Source: Bacteroidota bacterium (GTDB taxonomy: Bacteria; Bacteroidota; Ignavibacteria; Kapaibacteriales; UBA961). Taken from it: DNA of 50,029 nucleotides. Below are positions 39,101 through 48,366 of this stretch, piece by piece. The notes beneath the pieces are model-generated. The model had not been told where the DNA came from. It did not search any database and worked only from the letters and a program-made list of their open reading frames with translations. The translations under genes and the position numbers were made by a program. The stretch is taken from the NCBI GenBank assembly GCA_020852855.1, contig JADZAA010000104.1, positions 1 to 50,029 on the forward strand, in the 5' to 3' direction. Every line of letters starts with the position of its first letter. Position 1 is the first letter of the stretch.

Positions 39101-42100
39101 AATCTACGCCTTCTTTCCAAAGAGCCGTTCTCGACACTACACGAATATAGTCGCCCGGACGCACCGGAAGCGCGTTCCAGCGTTCGCCGGCAAAGTAGCT
39201 TACAATCGTATCTGCATTATTAACACCGCCGGCTAACGACGACGGCATATTCGGACGATTCGTGAATACAACTGCTTGGTTTTGATAGTTGTAACGTATG
39301 CCTCGGCGATTAAGTTCAGGACTCATCGTAAGTTCATAACGACGGCCGCCCAAAGCGGATATATCTTCATTATGCGCCGAATCTGCCAATCTCGGCACCA
39401 AACTCTCAGAGCCGCCGAAATTATACAGACCTTCATAGGTTCTTCTAACACGAGCACTTACTCCGGTACGAGTTGCAGAATCCATAACAAAATCAACTCG
39501 GCCTCTGAATGCTTCGCGAGGATATTCGCCACGATTATTCAGAACAGGTATATCAGTAACTTGCTTCAAATTTGTACGGATATAATCACCCGTTGAGTCG
39601 TTGATAACAAAGAAAACTGTCTCGTTAATCGAATACATATCGTCGTTATTCAGATTCGGGTCTTCTCCTTCATATTGGGCTTGTGCCTCAAGGAACAAAG
39701 GATAGCCAATCGCGTGGGTATATTCATTTACGCGCTGGTCAACCGCAAATTCACCCTGTAAGCGGCTAATTTGCTTCCACAGAACATTCTCTTTTCCGGT
39801 TGCATAATTCAAAGAATCAGTTTGATTGGGATCTTTTGTCATTCTGCGGACATATTTACCCCAAGATTGCTTTCCTGCATCCGTGTATCTGCGAAGTTTC
39901 GGCGGAATACCGACAGCAAAGTCTTCTATAGGCGACATTCTTCTATTCGAATAGTCAGCCGTTTTAATATCTGTACCTTTGTCAAATAAATCGTAGATAC
40001 GACCTTCCATCAACAAGGTGTCGGGTATTAAACCAACTTGTATCGGAGTGTATGTATAACCCGGATATCCGTTTTGCTCAAACGGTCCTTGTTGCGTAGG
40101 GCTGGTACGTTGCGCCGCATTTCTAATGAAGCGCATGTGTGTTTTACCGTTTCCTTGTATAAAGAACGTTTCTTGCGACTGACCGGCTGCGTTACCGGGG
40201 TGGCTGTTAGGCATAATGGTATTAACATTAGCCTCTGTGCGCCCCCAATAGTTCCCTATTAAACTGACGGTAGTACCGCGTCCGATACCGGCTCCGCCGG
40301 ATAGAGTTCCCTTAGAATCCGGGGCATCGGGCAAACGAACTATGAAACGAGCGTCATTATCGTATATCGAATTTGCGGCTATCGAATAACGTGTCAATGG
40401 CAACGGACCGGCCATTTCCCCGTAGATAACAGCACCGGCCAAATCGCTTGATGCAGGATTATCGGGGTTGATATACGGGCCGCCGATATAATCTTGAGTA
40501 CGGCCAATCGGCGACGTTGCTTTGTTGTTGGTCAGTAATGACCTAAACATAACCAAACTTAATTCGTAGTTATCCGAATAAATAGCTGCACCTGTAAATG
40601 CAGTGTTATTTTGCATTCTTACGCGATTGAAATAGATAGAGTCGCTACGGAATCTTCTTTCCATTGTAACACTGTCAAGAATATAAATGGCACCGCCCAA
40701 ACCAACACCATTCTCGCGCATTCCGTTACCTAAGACATCGCGCAAGAAGCCGGGGTGGAAACGCTTTATATCTATTTGCTTCAATCCCATTTGTGTTGTT
40801 CCGCTTCCAAGCAGATTAGCATCCGGATTTGGCTCGGCTATATTATTGTAGAAGCGCGTCAACATTCTAACGTCTGCCGCAACTGCGGTAGTACGTTGAT
40901 TTGTAAACAAGCTGTCCGTAGAAGCAACGTGCATCGCAACTCCGTCGGGAGCGATGTGTATATCATCGGCATCTGATATGAAGAAACGCTTGGACGAAGT
41001 GCGCGGATGTATCATAGCGATAGCACCGCCATTACTGTTCCAAGCTTTATTTCCGTCGAAAGTACAACCTTTTACAACATTCAGGTCGCCATTCATAGAG
41101 TACACGGCACCGCCGCCGCGAACCGTCTTTTTAACTTCAAGCGTTGCATTGGCAGGCAATTCACCCACCACGTTATTCTTGAAATCTGCACGGACTAAGC
41201 GAATATAACGCTGTCCAATCGGAACGGGCGGTTCAATGCTGGGCAAATGAATTGCAATAGCTCCACCGGAATATCCGGCACTGTTGTTGGTAAATCTTAC
41301 GGAGAAGCCCGGGCCATAAGCCTGTGCCAGCGGCAGATCGTTAATAAAGCCGCCTGCACCGTACACGGTCATATTCCGATTAGTATAGATTGCACCGCCA
41401 TGAGCGGCCGCTTTATTATCTTCAAAACTTATTCTGCGTCCGTAGTCGCGCAAGCGCGGATTCGGTACGTCCGAGCCGCCTATAATCGGAGAAGGGCGCT
41501 GGTCAGTATTTCCGTGAACATACACGGCACCACCGCTACCGGCTGTATTTCTAAGAAATTCGGTTGCCAATGTCGGATGACCGCGCAATTGCAAACGACC
41601 TAATGTCTGCATGTGATATATTGCACCGCCCAACGAGTAGCGTTCAATATTATATTGGTTTTGATACGGCGTTTCCGTTGCATTGTCATGGAACGAGCCG
41701 TTAATAATCATTGAGGTATAATTTCCTATGTACAATGCTCCGCCACGCGCCCCGCGCGAGTTCGGATGCAATTGCCTGTTTACTGCTTTGTTATGATGGA
41801 ATACGACAAAATCTTTTGAGCCGAAGCTTCTGAAGCCGAACGGGCCGTCTGCAACACGTATACTATCATTAACACCAAGCCCGACTTCAATTTTCCGGTT
41901 TTCGTCAAGTTCACGGCCGCTAATCAGCACGGCACCGCCGAACGCTTCGTTTTTCCACCATTTTGTATCGTCAAACAGTCCGTAAGGTTTGTTCGTATCG
42001 GTAACAACTCGCTTGCCGCCTATACGCAAAGTATCTATTGCCGAAAGCAATGCCCGATTATTCTCGAACGTAAGCTGACGTATTCTGCCGGTAAAAATAG

Positions 42101-43298
42101 CAAGGCGAGCATCATCTACCAATTGGCGACGACTATCATCGTTTGCAACTGCCGGCTCATATACATTTCTGTCCAATTCGTCTAATTGTACAACACGTTG
42201 CTGTATAGGCGAACCGTCTGCTTCCGTAAGAGCCGGATTTTTATCGCTCCATTGATAATAGCCGATATTCAAATCGGTTGTATCGGGATAAACTCTATAC
42301 GCAGGTACAATGTCTGCACTATCCGGCAAAGGTGCCTGAAGCAATTGTAACGCACCAGCACGATAGCGTGCGGTATTGTTGCGGAATTCGCAGTTTACAA
42401 GCCAAGTTCTCGAGGCAAAACTCGTAAGAGCACCGCCCGCGCCATTGGTAAGCCGATTCATCATCTGGTCTAATTTCAGATAACGCAACTTATCGCTTAG
42501 TTCTAAACGTGCAGTATCGTAAATCGGACGGTTATCTACGGTCGTATCTTTACGGAAATCGCGGAAGTCGCAATCACGGAAAAATGCGGCACGTGCGCCC
42601 GGCAGAACAATAATATGTCCCCATTCACGCGAGTAATCGTTTATCGGCTGTCCGCGAAAAACGATCCTTCGGTTGCCCAAGTTCGCCGGAATGCTCGGGG
42701 TTACCCCGAACAAACGCCGCCATTGCTGGAAACGTATAATGTCGTCGTCCGAATGCAAGCGGGCTGCCGTCCACATCATTGCCCGCATCGGCGAAACTTT
42801 TACACCGTTTGCCCCTTGGCTGTAATAATACTCCGGTGAGGTAAGATTCCGCAACTTTTTCGTTGCGGTATCAAGAATCACGTTAAAAATATAGTCATAC
42901 TTCGCCGGATCAATCGTGGGCTCGTTAATAGATCCTTCGCTAACCACGCTCGAACTCAGAAAGTAACGCGGGTCATTGTATTGCAACAGACCTAATGATG
43001 CCGGGCTTGTACCGTTATACGTTGCCGTCATTCTTCCATCTGCCACAATGCGACCGCCGACCGAATCAATGATTCGACCATTGTCTAAAAAGACAACCTC
43101 CGTTCCCGGCTCAATCAACAGAGTTCCGGCAATCATATATGTGCCGCTTATCTGATAGATAGAGTCCTGGAGGAAGATACGCACTTCATTCGAGGCGATT
43201 CGCCCTGAAACTTGTACGCGTGGTTTTTGTGCATAGCCTATACTTGCCGCCATCAGACAGACAAGTAGAAGCGCACTTAAACGAAACCAACGTTGCAT
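36183..43298 (-). CDS. Giant (2371 aa) right-handed beta-helix / Pmp-like surface protein with T9SS-like C-terminal sorting domain
   Basis: Signal peptide; many GGA[ILV] and FxxN motifs; PIG-like domain GILYGTPGVKDAPRKIDPYNNPDTVTIVLTDAGGL; C-term SENTPNPFTSKTEFNFSVPSTSQIHIAMYDALGNNVATLAEG...GEELATGAYLCRMTINGVSITRPMMLVR. Confidence 0.88.
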   Translation of the reverse strand: MQRWFRLSALLLVCLMAASIGYAQKPRVQVSGRIASNEVRIFLQDSIYQISGTYMIAGTLLIEPGTEVVFLDNGRIIDSVGGRIVADGRMTATYNGTSPASLGLLQYNDPRYFLSSSVVSEGSINEPTIDPAKYDYIFNVILDTATKKLRNLTSPEYYYSQGANGVKVSPMRAMMWTAARLHSDDDIIRFQQWRRLFGVTPSIPANLGNRRIVFRGQPINDYSREWGHIIVLPGARAAFFRDCDFRDFRKDTTVDNRPIYDTARLELSDKLRYLKLDQMMNRLTNGAGGALTSFASRTWLVNCEFRNNTARYRAGALQLLQAPLPDSADIVPAYRVYPDTTDLNIGYYQWSDKNPALTEADGSPIQQRVVQLDELDRNVYEPAVANDDSRRQLVDDARLAIFTGRIRQLTFENNRALLSAIDTLRIGGKRVVTDTNKPYGLFDDTKWWKNEAFGGAVLISGRELDENRKIEVGLGVNDSIRVADGPFGFRSFGSKDFVVFHHNKAVNRQLHPNSRGARGGALYIGNYTSMIINGSFHDNATETPYQNQYNIERYSLGGAIYHMQTLGRLQLRGHPTLATEFLRNTAGSGGAVYVHGNTDQRPSPIIGGSDVPNPRLRDYGRRISFEDNKAAAHGGAIYTNRNMTVYGAGGFINDLPLAQAYGPGFSVRFTNNSAGYSGGAIAIHLPSIEPPVPIGQRYIRLVRADFKNNVVGELPANATLEVKKTVRGGGAVYSMNGDLNVVKGCTFDGNKAWNSNGGAIAMIHPRTSSKRFFISDADDIHIAPDGVAMHVASTDSLFTNQRTTAVAADVRMLTRFYNNIAEPNPDANLLGSGTTQMGLKQIDIKRFHPGFLRDVLGNGMRENGVGLGGAIYILDSVTMERRFRSDSIYFNRVRMQNNTAFTGAAIYSDNYELSLVMFRSLLTNNKATSPIGRTQDYIGGPYINPDNPASSDLAGAVIYGEMAGPLPLTRYSIAANSIYDNDARFIVRLPDAPDSKGTLSGGAGIGRGTTVSLIGNYWGRTEANVNTIMPNSHPGNAAGQSQETFFIQGNGKTHMRFIRNAAQRTSPTQQGPFEQNGYPGYTYTPIQVGLIPDTLLMEGRIYDLFDKGTDIKTADYSNRRMSPIEDFAVGIPPKLRRYTDAGKQSWGKYVRRMTKDPNQTDSLNYATGKENVLWKQISRLQGEFAVDQRVNEYTHAIGYPLFLEAQAQYEGEDPNLNNDDMYSINETVFFVINDSTGDYIRTNLKQVTDIPVLNNRGEYPREAFRGRVDFVMDSATRTGVSARVRRTYEGLYNFGGSESLVPRLADSAHNEDISALGGRRYELTMSPELNRRGIRYNYQNQAVVFTNRPNMPSSLAGGVNNADTIVSYFAGERWNALPVRPGDYIRVVSRTALWKEGVDSALSRGLGFRISNSVAPPIFTGSKIQIENPNTSDFYKSTFKDKITLNEDVEYNRADDNDPRTRDSIFVITAIDSNMFYDPRWALDLDRPVGDTTYKRYNQLEYFWYPLYVSPYGDTIRDNDPNNKLTALRRWIKADTVWPSDSRNPYYGARGYVELKGRPTNPYVVPGGEWMEVVAKNYSPGRRTVDALKNIAGKTIDSVFIVDTLSKFVYLYQSYFHAQQYDDVLLSQPGNARYLNQDTLDYGYSDSTRYKFMIFVADSMPQFTQATGKSEGCNPPEPGTLVANVTDKLRFQVDFDTDDEIEDREAEELENWDFRYGRTSYGFLSKSIRTNPADTSNDELAQVRPNWMADKYMFKDSSDTQADPFAVDFTVKGMLNVRISRDSALRLLMPAYPGDQSHRALNVDTLITIVVNDGHSGLNYQTRKVFVNVSPTITTQSLPKAKEGVDYNPTLLDRDRRIQYYDPNFGQAQSFKLLYADSQEDSIPKDPCFEEAGYWDVRNMKKTPKWLQINPVSGILYGTPGVKDAPRKIDPYNNPDTVTIVLTDAGGLTDIKTFILEVDSTNHIPRLLSAPVVRCVADGDTYIDTLKAIDIDLLRDNPTAGRETITLSVVEPAGINLTLEPSSITGPTDSLQKIVVRSNGGLNLDAVKGSIVNGKLRIRIQVTDGEETRFLDYYVTVSDKTDFTVPITVRNNEQIGGMQVLTFGTAPNATFGEYSGGQDSKLDFNYCEYELPPLPPRDAFDARWTIAKTNGILRNIFPTATPKDSSVAVYKARFQAGNLTGSFQQAYPVTLSWDKNLVPARNDAQKNPAGSSWHIRDAVAAGAHFDYDMRLAVGRHSANCDFQENAGICTITIFQDIIDGFIIYYDFVSDVHEAETGMPASASISENTPNPFTSKTEFNFSVPSTSQIHIAMYDALGNNVATLAEGKYNSGTYHLSWDGKGANGEELATGAYLCRMTINGVSITRPMMLVR

Positions 43299-43406
43299 AA
43301 TACCTCCGCTTGGATGATAGAAACTTTATACTTTTATGAATTTAGATTCTTTTTTGATGCACATCGCACTATCCCGCTCACGGCATAGCGCAACGTAATG
43401 CGTAAT

Positions 43407-44171
43407 TTATTCAATAATCGTGCCAAGCCTTGCTAATGAATTTTTAGCTTCGCCGGCAAACTCCGATGCAGAGTTCTGCATAGACAGATCCGAATAAATA
43501 GATATAGCCTTGTCTTTCATATTCGATTTTTCATAGTTCAGGGCCGAATAAAACTTATATCGTTCTTCCAAGCCTGCAGATTTACCTAAATTGGCTGCGT
43601 CATAATATAAAGCGGCCGCTGACGAATAATCGCCACTTTTTTCTTTACATAAAGCAAGCCCGGCTTTCGAACCTGTTTCCACAACAAGAGCATTGCTTGA
43701 CGACGCATGCTCAAAGTATTCTTGAGCTTCGTCGTACTTTTGCTGTTGCACAAGTGCTGTTCCGGCATAAAATGCGGCAGTTTTTCCGGCTTCCGACCTT
43801 CCATATTCATTAAATATCGTCTTTAACCCAACAACAGATTCGCCGCGCACCTGCTTAGATGGGTCGCCTTCCAATGCTTTAGCCCAATCGCCGGCCTCGT
43901 AATAACCCATTGCGCGTGAAAGTTCTAACGACGCTTGCGTTGCACTTTCCTTGGACGAAGAAAGATAGTACATAACAGCGGCCGCTCCAAGCACAACAAC
44001 TACCGCACCCGCTGCTATTAACTTAATTTTAGAAGTAATAAATTGATTTGCCAAGCGAATTGTTGACGTATCAGCCGACGCAATGCCGGCAGCGTCGCTA
44101 TCAGTATCGGAGGTTTCAGCCCGCAATCCAAGAGCCGTTTCACCGGCTTTGGTTTTCATGGAGTTTGCCAT
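43407..44171 (-). CDS. Membrane-anchored tetratricopeptide-repeat protein (YfgM-like)
   Basis: 254 aa; single TM KLIAAGAVVVVLGAAAVMYYLSS followed by TPR-like AMGYYEAGDWAKALEG, ALVQQQKYDEAQEYFEHAS, ALYYDAANLGKSAG. Confidence 0.65.
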   Translation of the reverse strand: MANSMKTKAGETALGLRAETSDTDSDAAGIASADTSTIRLANQFITSKIKLIAAGAVVVVLGAAAVMYYLSSSKESATQASLELSRAMGYYEAGDWAKALEGDPSKQVRGESVVGLKTIFNEYGRSEAGKTAAFYAGTALVQQQKYDEAQEYFEHASSSNALVVETGSKAGLALCKEKSGDYSSAAALYYDAANLGKSAGLEERYKFYSALNYEKSNMKDKAISIYSDLSMQNSASEFAGEAKNSLARLGTIIE

Positions 44172-44267
44172 ATTTTCAGTATGAGCAGTTCGTCTTGATT
44201 ATTAGTATAAAACAATTATTTATTGGGTGGCAAAACATCGTCTTGCCGCGCCTTGCTTCAGGAAATG

Positions 44268-44341
44268 CGCGCCCGAAGGGAGTCGAACCCCCAACCTTTG
44301 GAACCGGAATCCAACGCTCTGTCCGGTTGAGCTACGGGCGC
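44268..44341 (-). tRNA. tRNA-Arg (anticodon CCG)
   Basis: Minus strand GCGCCCGTAGCTCAACCGGACAGAGCGTTGGATTCCGGTTCCAAAGGTTGGGGGTTCGACTCCCTTCGGGCGCG; loop TTCCGGT, discriminator G; anticodon at 44305-44307. Confidence 0.92.
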
Positions 44342-44382
44342 AAACACCCATTTTTACATAATAGGCATATCACCTGAATATG

Positions 44383-44390
44383 CAAATATA
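44383..44390 (-). promoter_or_regulatory. Bacteroidota-type -7 element (TATATTTG on minus strand) for tRNA-Arg
   Basis: Plus strand CAAATATA 42 bp upstream of the tRNA 5' end. Confidence 0.45.
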
Positions 44391-44528
44391 CCGCTATATC
44401 GGCGAATAAACAACCAAAAACTTTTTCGATTGCAGACATTTCGCCGAAACTCTACTTTTCTTCTATATTTTCAACGTTGGCCTATTTGCACACTGTCAGT
44501 TTTTTTTCACACCCGTTATTTGCACACT

Positions 44529-46757
44529 TCAAAACACTATAACCGACCGAATTGCAGATACTATGTCCTCCTCATTAAGAAGAATAGCCGCTTCTAATGA
44601 CTTTGCAAATCCCACCGGAACGTTTTTTGAAGCGGCTCGTTGCACGGGGGCATCTAAGTATTTAAATAACTCGGTAGTTATTGACGCGGCAACCTCTGCC
44701 CCGAACCCTACATTCAAATAATGCTCATGAGCAACGACCGCACGGCCTGTTTTACGAACAGAAGCAAATACTGTATCTTTATCCCATGGCGACAACGAAC
44801 GTAAATCTATAACTTCACAAGAAATACCTTCGTCTGCAAGCCTATTCGCCGCACGTAGCGACAAATGCACCGCATTACCGTAGCTTACAACCGTAACATC
44901 GGTTCCGGAGCGGCGAATTTTCGCTTTACCGAACGGAATTATAAAATCGTCGCCCGGCAACGAAGCCGAAGACGGACGATAATTGTATAAAAATTTAGGC
45001 TCAAGATACATTGTAGTACCTTTTGAACGAATCGCACTTCGCATCAAGCCGATAGCATCATCTGCAAACGCCGGGCATACTACTCTAATTCCGGGAATAT
45101 GGGCAAAAATCGCGTCAAGCGACTGCGAATGATACAATCCTCCCTGAATATATCCGCCGCTGGCAAGCCTTATGACGACATTCGGCGAAAACTGCCCTTT
45201 TGTGCGCCAATAATCATGAGAACATTCTATAAGCTGCTCCATAGCCGGCCAGAAATAATCGGCAAATTCGGCTCCCTCCACGACTACACGAATATCTTCT
45301 CTGTATCGGCTGAAGCCGTTTGCCGTTCCAACTATAAAATCTTCGGCTATCGGAGCGTTGAAAACTCTGTCGTTGCCAAACTCGTCGAGCATTCCTTTTA
45401 CAACATTGAATATACCCTGCTTTTTCAGCGAAGCGACATCTTGCCCCCAAAGATAAGTATTTGGGTTGCGACGGAACTCCTGCATAAGAGCCGTATTAAT
45501 TGCCTCGCGGAAAGTAAGTTGCGGCTCATTCGGATTATTAACGTAGCGGCTTTCCGAATTATCGTCGTAGCCGACAATAGCTTCGGGCATTAAACACTCT
45601 TTGTAAGATTCCGGCGACGGGTCGGGAGCAATCTCTACTTTATCGGCCGCCGCAAAAATTTGACGCTGATTCTCAGCCTCAATCTCGGTAACTTGTTTTT
45701 CGGTTAAAATTCCGCTTTCAATAATCATAGACCTGAAACGCGGCAACGGATCGCGCGTTTTCATCTCCTCTATCTCTTCTTTTGTACGGTATAATTCGTG
45801 ATTATCAGAATTCGAGTGTGAGCCTATGCGGTCACAGTCTGCATGAACCATTGCGCAACCTTCACCCGATAACACATATTCTCGCGCCTTTTGCATTGCA
45901 CGATAAGAATCGAACGGGTCGCGGCCGTCGCAATTAACTATCAGTAAATTCTTAAAACCCGTAAAATTATCTGAGATACGCGCATTTGCCGTTTGCTCTT
46001 CCACAGGAACTGAAATGCCGTATCCGTTGTTCTGTATAACAAATATAACAGGCAGTTTCTCGCGCGACGCACCGTTAACGGCTTCATAGAAATATCCTTC
46101 CGAGCAAGCCGATTCGCCGCCGGAATAAATAGACACCTCGCCGCCGCTGTATTTCTTTATGGCACGTGCCGTTCCCGCTGCATGAAGGCTGTGATTGCCC
46201 GTACACGACGAACCGTTCTGTATTCTTACCGAAGGTTTAGCGAAATGATTGCTCATGTGCCGTCCGCCGCCGGCTACGTCGCCGTCTTTGCTTAACCCGT
46301 TAAGGATAATTTCCTCAATTGTTAATCCGGCCGATAAGCACGTCATTAAATCGCGGTAATACGGAAACAAGAAGTCTTTGCCGGAACGAAATATCTGACC
46401 GACTGCAAGCTGAATCCCGTCATGGCCTGCGCACGGCGCGTGATACGACCAGCCCTTTGCCATTTTAAGGTATAATGCAGCCTTTTCGTCCAATTTACGG
46501 CCAAGATGCATTAAAGCGTACCAACGCACCACGGTTTCTTTATCGAACCCCGATATATCGAAAGCAGAAAACGGTTTCGTACTCTGTTGCGCCGAAGTTT
46601 GAGCAACGGCTACTGTTCTCGAGGCATTTTTTGTGGCTGCCGATGATGCTTTGCCGCTCTTTGTTTGTTTAGCCGATTGAACGGCTACTTTTGTTTTGCT
46701 CGCGGATTTCGACGTTTGCTCCACATTTGAGGAAGTCGCTTTCTTGGAAGATGCCAT
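44529..46757 (-). CDS. Fused alpha/beta E1 subunit of 2-oxoacid dehydrogenase (pyruvate/branched-chain type) with Lys/Ser/Ala-rich N-terminal extension
   Basis: 742 aa; E1alpha YSGGESACSEGYFYEAVNGASREKLPVIFVIQNNGYGIS; E1beta NTYLWGQDVASLKKQGIFNVVKGMLDEFGNDRVFNAPIAEDFIVGTANG and VIDLRSLSPWDKDTVFASVRKTGRAVVAHE. Confidence 0.92.
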   Translation of the reverse strand: MASSKKATSSNVEQTSKSASKTKVAVQSAKQTKSGKASSAATKNASRTVAVAQTSAQQSTKPFSAFDISGFDKETVVRWYALMHLGRKLDEKAALYLKMAKGWSYHAPCAGHDGIQLAVGQIFRSGKDFLFPYYRDLMTCLSAGLTIEEIILNGLSKDGDVAGGGRHMSNHFAKPSVRIQNGSSCTGNHSLHAAGTARAIKKYSGGEVSIYSGGESACSEGYFYEAVNGASREKLPVIFVIQNNGYGISVPVEEQTANARISDNFTGFKNLLIVNCDGRDPFDSYRAMQKAREYVLSGEGCAMVHADCDRIGSHSNSDNHELYRTKEEIEEMKTRDPLPRFRSMIIESGILTEKQVTEIEAENQRQIFAAADKVEIAPDPSPESYKECLMPEAIVGYDDNSESRYVNNPNEPQLTFREAINTALMQEFRRNPNTYLWGQDVASLKKQGIFNVVKGMLDEFGNDRVFNAPIAEDFIVGTANGFSRYREDIRVVVEGAEFADYFWPAMEQLIECSHDYWRTKGQFSPNVVIRLASGGYIQGGLYHSQSLDAIFAHIPGIRVVCPAFADDAIGLMRSAIRSKGTTMYLEPKFLYNYRPSSASLPGDDFIIPFGKAKIRRSGTDVTVVSYGNAVHLSLRAANRLADEGISCEVIDLRSLSPWDKDTVFASVRKTGRAVVAHEHYLNVGFGAEVAASITTELFKYLDAPVQRAASKNVPVGFAKSLEAAILLNEEDIVSAIRSVIVF

Positions 46758-46800
46758 GTCTATCGAACTTGATATTTAGAATGTAACTGAAAAATTAATG

Positions 46801-46808
46801 CAAAATTA
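46801..46808 (-). promoter_or_regulatory. Bacteroidota-type -7 element (TAATTTTG on minus strand) for E1 gene
   Basis: Plus strand CAAAATTA 44 bp upstream of the E1 start. Confidence 0.45.
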
Positions 46809-46906
46809 CCCTAAAAACAGAAATAAACTCTCCTGTCGGGTACTTATTATCTGCCCAATCACAAAAAAGGTTGGGGACTTTCACGTAAAACAAGCAAATC
46901 TCTCTT

Positions 46907-47824
46907 TTATATAAACGTAAGCCAGCCGCGGGCATCTTCACCTTGTTCAACCACTTCAAAGAATTTTTTCTGAATATTTTTAGTGATTTCGCCTACACTT
47001 CCATTGCCGACCGGGATTCTGTCTACCGAACGAACGGGCGTTATCTCGACTGCCGTTCCGGTAAAGAATATCTCGTCGGAAGTGTAAAGCATAGAGCGCG
47101 GTATGACTTGTTCGACTACCTTACAGCCAAGCTCTTCGGCTATGGTAATAGCAGATGCGCGGGTAATACCCTGCAATATAGAGGCACTCATCGGAGGTGT
47201 GTAAATTACGCCGTCGCTTACAAAGAAAATATTCTCGCCGCTGCCTTCACTCACATTTCCGTTTATATCAAGTCCGATACCTTCGGCATAGCCATGCTGA
47301 TTAGCCTCTATACGAATCAACTGCGAGCTCAAATAATTGCCGCCGGCTTTTGCCGCGGCCGGCATCGAATTGTTCGTAAGACGTTGCCACGACGATACGC
47401 ACACGTCTACGCCTTGTTCATGCGCTTCTTTGCCAAGATATTTGCCCCAACTCCATAGAGCTATCGCCACATCTAAAGGACAAGTCAAAGGATAAACTCC
47501 CAATTCGCCGTATCCTCGATATGCAACCGGCCGCAAATAACAAGCCTCCACTTTATTCCGGCGTATCAGCTCGCAACAAGCATCGCAAATATCTTCTTCC
47601 GAAAACGGTAATTCTCCGCGATAAATTTTGACGGAAAGCGAAAGACGGTGTATATGCTCGCGCAAACGAAATATAGCCGTTCCTTTGCTCGTTTTATAGG
47701 CGCGCATTCCCTCGAACCAACTCGAACCGTAATGCACAACATGAGAGAGAACGTGGATTTTCGCATCTTCCCATGAAACATAATTTCCGTTCATCCAGAT
47801 GTATGGAGTTGGGGTTAATGCCAT
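46907..47824 (-). CDS. ilvE: Branched-chain-amino-acid transaminase
   Basis: 305 aa; [108 protein letters not shown]. Confidence 0.95.
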   Translation of the reverse strand: MALTPTPYIWMNGNYVSWEDAKIHVLSHVVHYGSSWFEGMRAYKTSKGTAIFRLREHIHRLSLSVKIYRGELPFSEEDICDACCELIRRNKVEACYLRPVAYRGYGELGVYPLTCPLDVAIALWSWGKYLGKEAHEQGVDVCVSSWQRLTNNSMPAAAKAGGNYLSSQLIRIEANQHGYAEGIGLDINGNVSEGSGENIFFVSDGVIYTPPMSASILQGITRASAITIAEELGCKVVEQVIPRSMLYTSDEIFFTGTAVEITPVRSVDRIPVGNGSVGEITKNIQKKFFEVVEQGEDARGWLTFI

Positions 47825-48235
47825 TATTGCCCTCCTTTATTGATGTTTTGCTGGAAAATCCGGCGAATTTCGGGGGGTATCCCCGTTTCTTAGGTTTTAT
47901 TCGGTTGCGATTTCTATTCAATCGCCATTATTTTCTTAGTATAACCCGATATACTTTACGGCTGTTGTAAGATTATGATTTTCAACGCATTATTATCGAT
48001 TTCGGTTTATATTGAGCAGAATTATGTTCTGCGGTCAGGCATATCGAGTAGAATGGCTTGCGTGAAAAAATTCTGCCGTTCGGGTAATATGCATATATAC
48101 GTTTCTATTCTTGCAGTTTTGATCAAACCTCAAATATTTTACCGCGATAATAACGATATTATACTATTTTCTGCACTATATTGAAAGATTTACAATTATC
48201 GCCGATCGCCTTGTGAAACAGAAAACCTCACAGCG

Positions 48236-48243
48236 CAAAGTTA
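48236..48243 (-). promoter_or_regulatory. Possible Bacteroidota-type -7 element (TAACTTTG on minus strand), candidate ilvE promoter
   Basis: Plus strand CAAAGTTA with a TTG (CAA at 48266-48268) 22 bp further upstream. Confidence 0.3.
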
Positions 48244-48366
48244 CGCTTTTTGCTTTTATCTATTGCAATCCATTCAATTTGAGTAAAATCGCAAATTTTT
48301 TCTATATGGTAAAAACAATTTTTTTTCATCCTGCGGCAATTATTCCCGCTGAAAATACGATACAAT

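Noticed and set aside
44048-44377. 109-aa plus-strand ORF containing GVEPPTFGTGIQRSVRLSYGRK
   Set aside because: Antisense read-through of tRNA-Arg(CCG) and of the TPR gene start; artefact.
45099-45593. 164-aa ORF antisense to the E1 gene
   Set aside because: No recognisable domain and fully inside a strongly conserved gene on the other strand.
47975-48184. 69-aa plus-strand ORF in the ilvE upstream gap
   Set aside because: No start context, domain or coding-like composition; more likely noncoding.
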